Source: Thalassotalea ponticola (GTDB lineage: Bacteria > Pseudomonadota > Gammaproteobacteria > Enterobacterales > Alteromonadaceae). From it: a stretch of 64,000 bases of DNA. The notes under the pieces are model-generated. The model ran no database searches. It worked only from the letters and a program-made list of their open reading frames with translations, and was not told the DNA's origin. Position 1 is the stretch's first letter, and each line of letters begins with the position of its first letter. The position numbers and the translations under genes were made by a program. Of this stretch, positions 56,669 through 64,000 are shown in pieces. The stretch spans positions 372,001 through 436,000 of the forward strand of contig NZ_CP166871.1 of assembly GCF_041379045.1 (NCBI RefSeq). The letters are read 5' to 3'.

Positions 56669-57514
56669 TTATTTAATTAACTCTCGATGACGTACTTGCA
56701 CATCTTTTTCTTCTTTTTTAAATTGCTTGGCCAGAGTTTCAGCAATATAAACACTTCGATGCTGTCCTCCAGTGCAACCAATGGCCACCGTTAAATAGGT
56801 GCGATTATTGCGTTCAAGGTGAGGCAACCAAGTCATCATAAATGAGTTTATTTGCCAAATAAACTTGGTGACTATGGGTTGTGCTGCGAGGAAATCTTGC
56901 ACCGGTTGATCGAGACCGGTAAATGCCTTTAAGCCTTGCTCCCAAAAAGGGTTTGGTAAGAAGCGCGCATCAAATACATAATCGGCATCGGTGGGAACAC
57001 CGTGTTTGAAACCAAATGATTCAAACACTAACACCAATGAACCAGTCTTTGACCCCATTACTCGCTCGCGCACTAAATCCGCCAACTGATGCGGCGTTAA
57101 ACTGGTGGTATTGATATACATGTTAGCGCGACTGGCGACTGGATCGAGAAGTTTCTTTTCCAATGCGATAGCTTGATCTAAAGCCATGTTTTTGCGGATC
57201 AAGGGATGTAATCGCCGGGTTTCACTGTAGCGGCGTACTAACTCTTTATCATCAGCATCGAGAAATAGCACCGACAAGTCGACGCTATTTGGTAAATAAT
57301 CGATAATCTCACTGGCATCGTCAGGGTTGGTTGGCAGGTTGCGTACATCTAACGAGACGGCAACATGCTGGTAATCATTAATCACCGTGTGTGTGAGAGC
57401 GGGTAATAGATTGACGGGAATATTGTCTACACAGTAGTAGCCCAAGTCTTCCAGTACGCGCAGAGCGACAGTTTTTCCCGAGCCGGAGCGGCCACTGACG
57501 ATCATTAATTTCAT
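56669..57514 (-). CDS. rapZ: RNase adapter protein RapZ
   Basis: A 281-residue P-loop protein. Walker A is GRSGSGKT at residues 8-15. A Walker B-like DVRNLP and the C-terminal sensor domain (FESFGFKHGVPTDADYVFDARFLPNP and AIGCTGGQHRSVYIAE split by a variable part) match RapZ. In E. coli it delivers the small RNA GlmZ to RNase E and senses glucosamine-6-phosphate. The operon position between ptsN and npr is standard. Confidence 0.96.
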   Translation of the reverse strand: MKLMIVSGRSGSGKTVALRVLEDLGYYCVDNIPVNLLPALTHTVINDYQHVAVSLDVRNLPTNPDDASEIIDYLPNSVDLSVLFLDADDKELVRRYSETRRLHPLIRKNMALDQAIALEKKLLDPVASRANMYINTTSLTPHQLADLVRERVMGSKTGSLVLVFESFGFKHGVPTDADYVFDARFLPNPFWEQGLKAFTGLDQPVQDFLAAQPIVTKFIWQINSFMMTWLPHLERNNRTYLTVAIGCTGGQHRSVYIAETLAKQFKKEEKDVQVRHRELIK

Positions 57515-57526
57515 AGCGATTCCCTG

Positions 57527-57976
57527 TTAGCCGTTGGCGACCGTGTTGTAAAGTTCATTGGCTGAGGTACAGCGTCTGACTTTTTTACTGTTTTGTTTAT
57601 CGGCAAAATATTGCGCGATACTCGCTAGTGTCTCTAAGTGTTGCTGACAGCGGTCTTCAGGAACGAACAGAGCAAAGAAGATATCCACCGGTTTATTATC
57701 GATTGCATCAAAGCCTATAGGTGTATCTGTGGTGATAAGTACGGCGATGGGTTGCTCGTTATTATTGATTTTACTGTGCGGTATGGCGATGCCATTACCA
57801 ATCCCTGTACTACTCAACTTTTCCCTGTTGATCAGGTTATTGAGTAATTCTTTTGCTGTCGCCGAACTGATTTTGTTGGCCGCAAGCACACTAATTTGTT
57901 CTAGAATGTTTTTTTTACTATTGCCCGGAGCTGCACACACTGTGCAGTCCGGTGATAACAAGTTGGCAAGATTCAT
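57527..57976 (-). CDS. ptsN: Nitrogen-PTS regulatory enzyme IIA (PtsN)
   Basis: A 149-residue EIIA-Ntr protein. The phosphorylated His is H67 in GNGIAIPHSKI, and the C-terminal part has the ALFVPEDRCQQHLETLASIA pattern. It receives phosphate from NPr and regulates potassium uptake and other targets. It lies five bases downstream of hpf and 12 bases upstream of rapZ. Confidence 0.96.
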   Translation of the reverse strand: MNLANLLSPDCTVCAAPGNSKKNILEQISVLAANKISSATAKELLNNLINREKLSSTGIGNGIAIPHSKINNNEQPIAVLITTDTPIGFDAIDNKPVDIFFALFVPEDRCQQHLETLASIAQYFADKQNSKKVRRCTSANELYNTVANG

Positions 57977-57981
57977 AAAAT

Positions 57982-58269
57982 TTAATGACTGGATAATTTC
58001 GCCTTGTGTTTTAACACTTGACGGTCAAGTTTATCGACAAGTGCATCTATCGATGCATACATGTCCTCATTTTCGGCAGAACCAAATATTTCACCTTGGT
58101 TCACGTGTAGCGTTGCCTCTGCGATTTGTTGCAGCTTTTCAACTTTCAATACGACATAAACGTTGTTTATATGGTCGAAGTGACGTTCAAGTTTCTCAAA
58201 TTTTTGTTCAACATAACCGCGCATAGAGTCGGTAACTTCAACATGATGACCAGAGATATTGATTTGCAT
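57982..58269 (-). CDS. hpf: Short ribosome hibernation-promoting factor HPF
   Basis: A 95-residue beta-alpha-beta-beta-beta-alpha protein of the HPF/YfiA family. Segments are MQINISGHHVEVTDSMRGYV, KFEKLERHFDHI, EATLHVNQGEIFGSAE and DMYASIDALVDKLDRQVLKHKAK. It binds the small-subunit decoding site and promotes 100S dimers in stationary phase. The length is that of the short HPF; no C-terminal dimerisation domain is present. It sits directly after rpoN. Confidence 0.95.
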   Translation of the reverse strand: MQINISGHHVEVTDSMRGYVEQKFEKLERHFDHINNVYVVLKVEKLQQIAEATLHVNQGEIFGSAENEDMYASIDALVDKLDRQVLKHKAKLSSH

Positions 58270-58292
58270 AAGCTGTTTCCTTATCGTTGTGC

Positions 58293-59756
58293 TTACAGTA
58301 AGCTTTTTCTTTGGTTAGATGGTGGGATACCCAAAGATTCTCGATACTTAGCTATTGTCCGGCGCGCAACGTTAATACCTTGTTCCGCCAATAATGCAGT
58401 AATTTTACTGTCACTTAAAGGCTTCTGTGGGTTTTCAGCGTTGACCAGCTTTTCAATTAGGGCGCGTATCGCCGTCGATGAGCACTCTCCCCCGTTTTCA
58501 GTACTGACATGACTAGAAAAGAAATACTTTAATTCAAAGATTCCCCTTGGAGTATGCATGTACTTTTGTGTGGTAACCCGAGAAATTGTCGACTCGTGCA
58601 TCTCAACCGCTTCGGCAACGTCATTTAGCACCATAGGGCGCATGGCTTCAGGTCCGTGTTCAAAAAAACCTTGCTGTTGTTGAACAATACAGTTAGATAC
58701 CTTCAACAGGGTATCGTTGCGGCTTTCCAGTGATTTGATGAACCATTTAGCCTCTTGTAAGTGCGAGCGAATAAACTGGCTGTCTTGGGCTGAACTGTTT
58801 TTCGCCATAGCAGCATACTGACCATTTATATTGAGCTTTGGTGCAGTATCGGGGTTTAGTTCAACCACCCAACGTCCGTTTTTCTTCACCACACTGACAT
58901 CAGGAATAATATATTGCTCCTCGCCTTGGGCAATGGCATCGCCAGGACGAGGGTTTAAACTTTGTATTAAGCGCATTACCTCGCGTAACTCGTCTTCTTT
59001 TAACCGCGTTTTGCGCATGATACTGCGAAAGTCGCGGTTGGCGAGCAAATCAATGTGTTTACTGATCACTTGTTTGGCTTGCGCTAAATACGGTGTATTG
59101 CTGTCAAATTGATTTAATTGGATTAATAAACAATGTTGTACAGAACACGCACCGGAGCCGATGGGATCAAACATGTGAATTCGCTTGAGCACCGCTTCAA
59201 CTTCGTCCAATTCGATGCGTTCATCGGCGATACTTTCGAGTATTTCAGCAGTACTGATAGTCAGGTAGCCGGCATCGTCTATCGCGTCAATGATCGTCAT
59301 CGCGATACTGCGGTCGGTATCAGAAAACGGAGTGAGCTCCATTTGCCAAGTCAAATGATCGCGAATTGTTTCACTGGTTTCACCTTGATATAGCGAATCG
59401 TCGTCGTTTGGCGGGGCAATGCCGGTCATTGACGTACCGGCGCTGAAGCTTTCTTCCCAAGTCGAATCAACCGACAAATCCTGAGGGATTTCACTGTTGG
59501 TAAGAGCTTCACTGGTGGTAATTTGATCGGCGTTATCACTATTGCTCGACGATTGTTGCACATCGTTCATATCGAGATCCGCCATATCATCCGTCGATTG
59601 ACTATCATCAACCTCAAGCAACGGATTAGAGTCGAGAGCTTCTTGAATTTCTTGTTGCAGATCCAAGGTAGATAGCTGCAACAATTTGATCGCTTGTTGC
59701 AACTGTGGCGTCATCGTTAAATGCTGGCCTATGCGCAGCTGAAGACTTGGTCTCAT
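58293..59756 (-). CDS. rpoN: RNA polymerase sigma-54 factor
   Basis: A 487-residue sigma-54. The Gln/Leu-rich activator-binding region I is at residues 1-50 ([17 protein letters not shown]). An acidic region II (about 50-130) follows, then the core-binding domain and a helix-turn-helix ([18 protein letters not shown]). The C-terminal RpoN box reads [10 protein letters not shown]. It directs transcription dependent on AAA+ enhancer-binding proteins. It lies 96 bases downstream of lptB on the same strand. Confidence 0.97.
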   Translation of the reverse strand: MRPSLQLRIGQHLTMTPQLQQAIKLLQLSTLDLQQEIQEALDSNPLLEVDDSQSTDDMADLDMNDVQQSSSNSDNADQITTSEALTNSEIPQDLSVDSTWEESFSAGTSMTGIAPPNDDDSLYQGETSETIRDHLTWQMELTPFSDTDRSIAMTIIDAIDDAGYLTISTAEILESIADERIELDEVEAVLKRIHMFDPIGSGACSVQHCLLIQLNQFDSNTPYLAQAKQVISKHIDLLANRDFRSIMRKTRLKEDELREVMRLIQSLNPRPGDAIAQGEEQYIIPDVSVVKKNGRWVVELNPDTAPKLNINGQYAAMAKNSSAQDSQFIRSHLQEAKWFIKSLESRNDTLLKVSNCIVQQQQGFFEHGPEAMRPMVLNDVAEAVEMHESTISRVTTQKYMHTPRGIFELKYFFSSHVSTENGGECSSTAIRALIEKLVNAENPQKPLSDSKITALLAEQGINVARRTIAKYRESLGIPPSNQRKSLL

Positions 59757-59852
59757 GAGTTAATTGCTTTCCATAAAACGAATTACATATGCCAATTTTG
59801 GCGGAGAAAACTAACCCTGCTGATACAGTGTTTGGTCACCTTGTTACTATAA

Positions 59853-60581
59853 CTATAGCGTGAATTTATCACCTAGGTAGACATCTCTCACATGCTGATT
59901 AGATAATACCTGATCGGCACTACCTTGCGCGATTAGTTCACCGTGACTCACAATATACGCATGTTCACACACATCGAGTGTCTCACGCACGTTGTGGTCG
60001 GTGATAAGCACACCAATACCGCGTTCTTTTAAGTGTAAAATTATTTTTTTTATATCGCTGACTGAAATCGGGTCGACGCCGGCAAAGGGCTCATCGAGTA
60101 AGATAAATTTGGGATCAGCCGCTAACGCTCTGGCTATTTCAACGCGTCGACGCTCTCCCCCCGACAGGCTTTGCCCGGTATTGTCGATAATATGGCCAAT
60201 ATTGAATTCTTCGACTAGCGATTCGAGCTTGTCTTGGCGCTGACTCGCGCTGAGTTCTTTACGGGTTTGCAATATTGCCATAATGTTATCGCGTACCGAT
60301 AACTTGCGAAAGATAGATGCCTCTTGCGGCAAGTAGCCAATACCGTGTCGCGCGCGTTCGTGCATCGGTAACAGGGTCAGATCTACGTCATCTAAGGTCA
60401 CTGTACCCTCGTCGCTGGCAACCAGTCCAACAATCATGTAAAACGACGTCGTCTTTCCGGCGCCATTTGGACCGAGCAGGCCGACTACTTGACCAGCGTT
60501 AACGGACAAACTGACATCTTTTACGACTTTGCGCCCTTTGTAGGCTTTGGCTAAGTGCTTTGCATCGAGAGTAGCGGTCAT
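59853..60581 (-). CDS. lptB: LPS export ABC transporter ATP-binding protein LptB
   Basis: The start is placed at the ATG of [14 protein letters not shown] (60579-60581), one base after the lptA stop; the frame runs open another 29 codons upstream inside lptA. It is 242 residues. Walker A is GPNGAGKTT, the signature [15 protein letters not shown], Walker [14 protein letters not shown] and the switch histidine ITDHNVRE. LptB powers extraction of LPS from the inner membrane with LptF and LptG, which are not in this window. Confidence 0.97.
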   Translation of the reverse strand: MTATLDAKHLAKAYKGRKVVKDVSLSVNAGQVVGLLGPNGAGKTTSFYMIVGLVASDEGTVTLDDVDLTLLPMHERARHGIGYLPQEASIFRKLSVRDNIMAILQTRKELSASQRQDKLESLVEEFNIGHIIDNTGQSLSGGERRRVEIARALAADPKFILLDEPFAGVDPISVSDIKKIILHLKERGIGVLITDHNVRETLDVCEHAYIVSHGELIAQGSADQVLSNQHVRDVYLGDKFTL

Positions 60582-60582
60582 C

Positions 60583-61137
60583 TTACTGTTCTTTTTCACT
60601 TTCAGGTTCGGTTGTTTTTTTTGATTTTTTATCGGGAGCAATAATGGTGGTAACAATACCCGTGCCATCTCCGTCTGCGGTTAACTGCTCTGTTTCTAGG
60701 TTGTAGGTAATAACGTCACCTTGCACCATACTGTCTTGCTGGCTGACCTTGGCATTGCCGCGTATCACTAGTGTGCTGGTATATGGCGAGTAGGTGATTT
60801 CATTGGCTTGCAGTTTAATGGTATCGCCATTGTCTAACTGTTGTGAAAACGTTGCCGGCTTTCCCTGCGCCAGATATTTTTTATTTTCTGCTTCTTTGGC
60901 GTCAATTACTTGCACTAAGTCGGCCGATATAGTCAGAGAGCCTTGGGTGATTTTGACATTGCCGCTGTAGCTAGCGATGCGCTTCTTTAAATCGGTGGCC
61001 TGTTTTTTCGCGACAATTTTGATGTCTTGCTCAAAATCAGCTTGTTGGGCAATCGATAAATGACTGACGAAACACAATGGTAGAGCGATTACTAACTTAT
61101 TGATCGCGTTTTTTAAAGATTGTCTGTACATGGTCAC
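60583..61137 (-). CDS. lptA: LPS transport periplasmic protein LptA
   Basis: A 184-residue precursor with a signal peptide (cleavage after HLSIA, near residue 30). The mature part is the beta-jellyroll OstA domain with AEITYS-like repeats ([19 protein letters not shown] and [20 protein letters not shown] split by loops). The tail is Lys/Glu-rich. LptA forms the periplasmic bridge that carries LPS from LptC to LptD. The first 41 bases overlap lptC; an overlap of similar size occurs in E. coli. A second ATG two codons in (61131) is possible. Confidence 0.93.
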   Translation of the reverse strand: MTMYRQSLKNAINKLVIALPLCFVSHLSIAQQADFEQDIKIVAKKQATDLKKRIASYSGNVKITQGSLTISADLVQVIDAKEAENKKYLAQGKPATFSQQLDNGDTIKLQANEITYSPYTSTLVIRGNAKVSQQDSMVQGDVITYNLETEQLTADGDGTGIVTTIIAPDKKSKKTTEPESEKEQ

Positions 61138-61663
61138 TCAACGTCATTTCAGTGGTAGTAGCATTAATTTCTAAACCAGAGCCGTACATAGTAAAGTCTT
61201 TACCCAGTATCTTAATGTCTTGCTCTGAGGTAATAATTTTGGTGTTTAAATCCAACAGTAAGGATGTCGCCTGAACTTCAGAGATATAGGCCAATTGATC
61301 ATCATTGGATAATCTTACTTGATTTTCAAGCATTAATATATTGTCGCGGCCAATTAAGCCAGAATCGGCGCTTAAACGCCACGATGTTGAGCCATCAGTT
61401 GGGTAAATCGTATAGGCTGGGGCGACAAACTGAGTCTCAGCTGTTTGGTCAAAATGGGTCATTTGTTCGGCATAAATGGTATGGATTAACTGTCCATCTT
61501 TATCAAATTTTTTGGCGGTAAGTGCTTTGGCGACAAATGCCGGTTCATTAATTTCGATTAAAGGTTGTCTATCGAGTTTGAGAGACTGCTGATACTGCAA
61601 ATAGCCATAAATGGCGATGGCAATAACAAATAAGATAATCGAAATATAATGCGAGCGGGTCAT
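61097..61663 (-). CDS. lptC: LPS export protein LptC
   Basis: A 188-residue bitopic protein with one N-terminal transmembrane helix (about residues 5-22) and a periplasmic jellyroll. Typical segments are VAKALTAKKFDKDGQLIHTIYAEQMTHF (in two parts) and the C-terminal [23 protein letters not shown]. It docks LPS from the LptBFG complex onto LptA. Its start overlaps the kdsC stop by four bases, and its end overlaps lptA. Confidence 0.94.
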   Translation of the reverse strand: MTRSHYISIILFVIAIAIYGYLQYQQSLKLDRQPLIEINEPAFVAKALTAKKFDKDGQLIHTIYAEQMTHFDQTAETQFVAPAYTIYPTDGSTSWRLSADSGLIGRDNILMLENQVRLSNDDQLAYISEVQATSLLLDLNTKIITSEQDIKILGKDFTMYGSGLEINATTTEMTLSDHVQTIFKKRDQ

Positions 61664-62226
61664 ACGCTCGCTCCTTTGGCAAGGTGCAGAGTTCCTTGTG
61701 CTTGCATGATCAGATCACACAGCTCTCTAACTGCGCCGTGTCCACCTTTTAAAAAGGTGACATAGTCAGCGCTTCGCACCACTAGAGGGTGTGCGTCATT
61801 CACTGCAACGCCAAGGCCTACCGCTTCAATGCAGGGCAGGTCGGGCACATCGTCACCAATATAGGCGACCTCATCGATATCAAGGTCGAGCTGCTGAGCA
61901 ATATCAACTAACGCGGGCATCTTGTCTTCTTGTCCTTGCACAATAAACTGCACATTTAGCGCGCGCATCCGATTGTTGACAATATTTGACTGACGACCGG
62001 TGATCACTGCAACAGCAACCCCGTTTTGAGACAAGGCCTTAATTCCAAAACCGTCTTTGGTGTTAAATGCCTTTAACTCTTCGGAGTCATTGCCTAGATA
62101 AATACGGCCATCTGAAAAAACACCATCGATGTCACAGACTAATAGTTTTACCTTCTTTGCTGCCGTTAAAACTCGCTCATCAACATTGCCGTATAGGGTG
62201 TTGAATAATGCATTAACCGTACTCAC
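61660..62226 (-). CDS. kdsC: 3-deoxy-D-manno-octulosonate 8-phosphate phosphatase KdsC
   Basis: A 188-residue HAD phosphatase of the C0 subclass that lacks a cap and works as a tetramer. The catalytic aspartates are D32 and D34 in LLVCDIDGVFSDGR. VITGRQSNIVNNR is motif II and YIGDDVPDLPCIE is motif IV. It removes phosphate from KDO-8-P in KDO synthesis. It overlaps kdsD and lptC by one and four bases. Confidence 0.97.
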   Translation of the reverse strand: MSTVNALFNTLYGNVDERVLTAAKKVKLLVCDIDGVFSDGRIYLGNDSEELKAFNTKDGFGIKALSQNGVAVAVITGRQSNIVNNRMRALNVQFIVQGQEDKMPALVDIAQQLDLDIDEVAYIGDDVPDLPCIEAVGLGVAVNDAHPLVVRSADYVTFLKGGHGAVRELCDLIMQAQGTLHLAKGASV

Positions 62227-63206
62227 TACAATACTCCAGCTTTTAATAGATCATGCATGTTCATGGCACCGATCGGTTGTTGTTGATCGTTCACCACGAC
62301 CAAGCCATTAATGCTATTGTCTTCCATCAATTTTAGTCCTTCAGCTGCCAGCATTCCTTGCTTGGCGACGACAGGGTGCTTGGTCATCACCTCGTGGATG
62401 GACACTTGATGAAAGTCGAGTTGTGCGTCGAGAATTCGACGCAAGTCCCCGTCGGTAAACAAGCCGACGAGCGTGCCGTGGTCATCGACCACTGTCGTCA
62501 TTCCCAAGCCCTTTTGCGTCATTTCAACCAAGGCATCTTTAATTTTACACTGGTAGTTAATTTTAGGCAGTAAATCACCGCTGTGCATGACATCGTCTAG
62601 ACGCAATAGCAATCGCCTACCTAGGCTTCCTCCCGGATGAGATAGGGCAAAATCATCAGCGGTAAAGCCTCGGGCGTTGAGTAGGGCAACGGCTAGTGCA
62701 TCGCCCATAACTAAAGTTGCCGTAGTACTTGACGTTGGTGCTAAGCCCAAAGGGCACGCTTCGCGAGGCACTTTAATGCAGATATGTACATCGCTCAATG
62801 TGGCTAGTGTAGACTGCGTGTTACCCGACATACCAATGAGGTGTGCACCGATGCGCTTAATAATAGGAATGATGGCTAGCAGTTCCGAGGTTTCCCCAGA
62901 ATTAGATATGGCCAGTACCACATCTGCGCTCGTGACCATGCCCAAGTCGCCGTGACTGGCTTCACCCGGATGGACAAAAAATGCCGGTGTACCGGTGCTC
63001 GCCAACGTTGCCGCGATTTTGCCTCCAACGTGTCCAGACTTGCCCATGCCGATCACGATCACCCGTCCTGTGCACTCGTACATGAGCTGGCACGCTCGAG
63101 CAAAATGCTCGTCGACGTAGCGTGTTAAGTTGCTAATTGCTTCGCGCTCAATAGCAATAACCTCGGATGCGATTTCAATAAACTGGTTGGCCGTAGGCAT
63201 ACTCAT
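62226..63206 (-). CDS. kdsD: Arabinose-5-phosphate isomerase KdsD
   Basis: About 326 residues when started at the ATG of MSMPTANQF (63206). A TTG two codons upstream (63212) and an ATG two codons downstream are alternatives. The SIS isomerase domain (about residues 35-180; GMGKSGHVGGKIAATLASTG, HPGEASHGDLGMV) is followed by two CBS domains (about 205-326). It converts ribulose-5-phosphate to arabinose-5-phosphate for KDO synthesis. It is coupled to kdsC and follows the antiporter gene closely. Confidence 0.96.
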   Translation of the reverse strand: MSMPTANQFIEIASEVIAIEREAISNLTRYVDEHFARACQLMYECTGRVIVIGMGKSGHVGGKIAATLASTGTPAFFVHPGEASHGDLGMVTSADVVLAISNSGETSELLAIIPIIKRIGAHLIGMSGNTQSTLATLSDVHICIKVPREACPLGLAPTSSTTATLVMGDALAVALLNARGFTADDFALSHPGGSLGRRLLLRLDDVMHSGDLLPKINYQCKIKDALVEMTQKGLGMTTVVDDHGTLVGLFTDGDLRRILDAQLDFHQVSIHEVMTKHPVVAKQGMLAAEGLKLMEDNSINGLVVVNDQQQPIGAMNMHDLLKAGVL

Positions 63207-63213
63207 TCTCAAA

Positions 63214-64000
63214 TCAACTAAAAATTAAATACTGATAGACAATAAAGGTCGTCAACAATACACCACCTTTTACGCGCGTAATGCGAAATTGTCCCTGGCG
63301 ACTAAAGCACAATAACAGCAACAAAATGGTTAATGCCATCATATATGGAACGTCTCGGCTGGCAACATCACTGTCGACGCTACCCGGCGCGATGATACCT
63401 GGTAAACTTAACACAGCGAGAATATTAAAGATATTTGAGCCGATAATATTACCTAATGCCAGATCATCTTCTTTTTTAATAATACTCATAATACTTGCCG
63501 CTAACTCGGGTAAACTGGTACCTATGGCAATGATGGTTAGGCCAATAACCAAATCACTCATACCGAGTGCTTTGGCAATGACGGTCGCGGAGTCAACGAG
63601 GTAGTTAGCGCTTAGTGGCAATAAAACAAGACCAAAAATCAACCACGCTATAGCGACACCTGTGTTGACGTTATCGGGGATGTCTTGTTCTGCTTCCGCA
63701 ATCATCGGGTCTACGGCGAGGTTTTGTCCGGCTTGTTTTATACTCACCATCAACAAGCTTGCAATAAAGACAATAAAACCCGCCATCAACACCATGCCTT
63801 CGAACCAAGAGAAGTGCAAGTTATAGAGCATTACGCTGGCGATAAAGGTAACCGAAAGTAAAATAGGGAGTTCGCGTTTTAGCGTCATTGAAGAGACGAT
63901 TAAAGGCTTACACAATGCGGTTAAGCCGAGTACTAACGCGATGTTGGTAATATTTGAGCCAAGCGCGTTGCCAATAGCGGTATCGGGGCTACCTTGTAAG
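63214..64000 (-). CDS. yrbG: YrbG-type calcium/sodium antiporter (partial, N-terminus missing)
   Basis: The reading frame continues past the right window edge, so the N-terminus is missing; the apparent start near 63915 is an internal TTG. About 262 residues are visible. The two alpha repeats of the CaCA family are recognisable: GSPDTAIGNALGSNITNIALVLG in the first (near 63920-63995) and GTSLPELAASIMSIIKKEDDLALGNIIGSNIFNIL in the second, each read in parts. It has about eight hydrophobic helices. It leads the kdsD-kdsC-lptCAB block, as yrbG does in E. coli. Confidence 0.92.
   Translation of the reverse strand, partial: LQGSPDTAIGNALGSNITNIALVLGLTALCKPLIVSSMTLKRELPILLSVTFIASVMLYNLHFSWFEGMVLMAGFIVFIASLLMVSIKQAGQNLAVDPMIAEAEQDIPDNVNTGVAIAWLIFGLVLLPLSANYLVDSATVIAKALGMSDLVIGLTIIAIGTSLPELAASIMSIIKKEDDLALGNIIGSNIFNILAVLSLPGIIAPGSVDSDVASRDVPYMMALTILLLLLCFSRQGQFRITRVKGGVLLTTFIVYQYLIFS

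Overview
The window is a dense stretch of chromosome from a Gram-negative gammaproteobacterium, most likely a marine Alteromonadales member (Colwellia/Thalassotalea-like). Support for this comes from gene order and content: the rpoN-hpf-ptsN-rapZ-npr block beside the lpt/kds lipopolysaccharide genes, mreBCD-maf-rng-yhdP-tldD, rnr-rlmB followed by rpsF-priB-rpsR-rplI, dksA-gluQ-pcnB-folK-panB-panC, and a pyridoxal-dependent aspartate decarboxylase (PanP) of the kind found in Vibrio/Shewanella/Alteromonadales. The taxonomic placement is inference. I count 60 protein genes, two of them cut by the window edges. I see no rRNA, tRNA, CRISPR array, insertion sequence or prophage.

Layout. 1-3 kb: a partial Gre-type elongation factor diverges from a YadGH-type ABC exporter that is translationally coupled to a TrmB-like methyltransferase. 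3-11.3 kb: panP converges on a minus-strand block of panC, panB, folK, pcnB, gluQ and dksA, followed by sfsA. PanP (aspartate to beta-alanine), PanB and PanC together give pantoate, beta-alanine and pantothenate. 11.4-19.5 kb: pepB, a MenA-like membrane protein without the catalytic aspartates, thpR, hrpB and mrcB (PBP1b). 19.5-24.2 kb: hemL, pyrB, hemJ and an unusual ClC protein, all on the minus strand. 24.2-33.6 kb: a DUF6776-like gene, erpA, a two-gene RND efflux system, a secreted M28 peptidase, a TraB/GumN protein, and a cytochrome b561/b562 pair.

33.7-38.6 kb: RNase R and RlmB, then the S6-PriB-S18-L9 ribosomal operon. 38.9-41.4 kb is the most accessory part: two tandem TraT-like lipoproteins and a PLP-dependent ACC-deaminase/D-cysteine-desulfhydrase-like enzyme. 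41.7-54.7 kb: the cell-shape operon mreBCD-maf-rng-yhdP-nitrilase-tldD, then divergent darP (yjgA) and pmbA. 54.8-64 kb, all on the minus strand: mgtE, the nitrogen-PTS genes with hpf and rpoN, then lptB-lptA-lptC-kdsC-kdsD and a truncated YrbG-type Ca2+/Na+ antiporter.

Most of the window is conserved housekeeping, and I found no convincing wholly new multi-gene system. The items most worth a second look are the ClC protein with altered anion- and proton-pathway residues, the MenA-like protein without catalytic aspartates, the chromosomal TraT tandem, dksA and gluQ lying in the same frame one codon apart, and two perfect inverted repeats in 5' regions.
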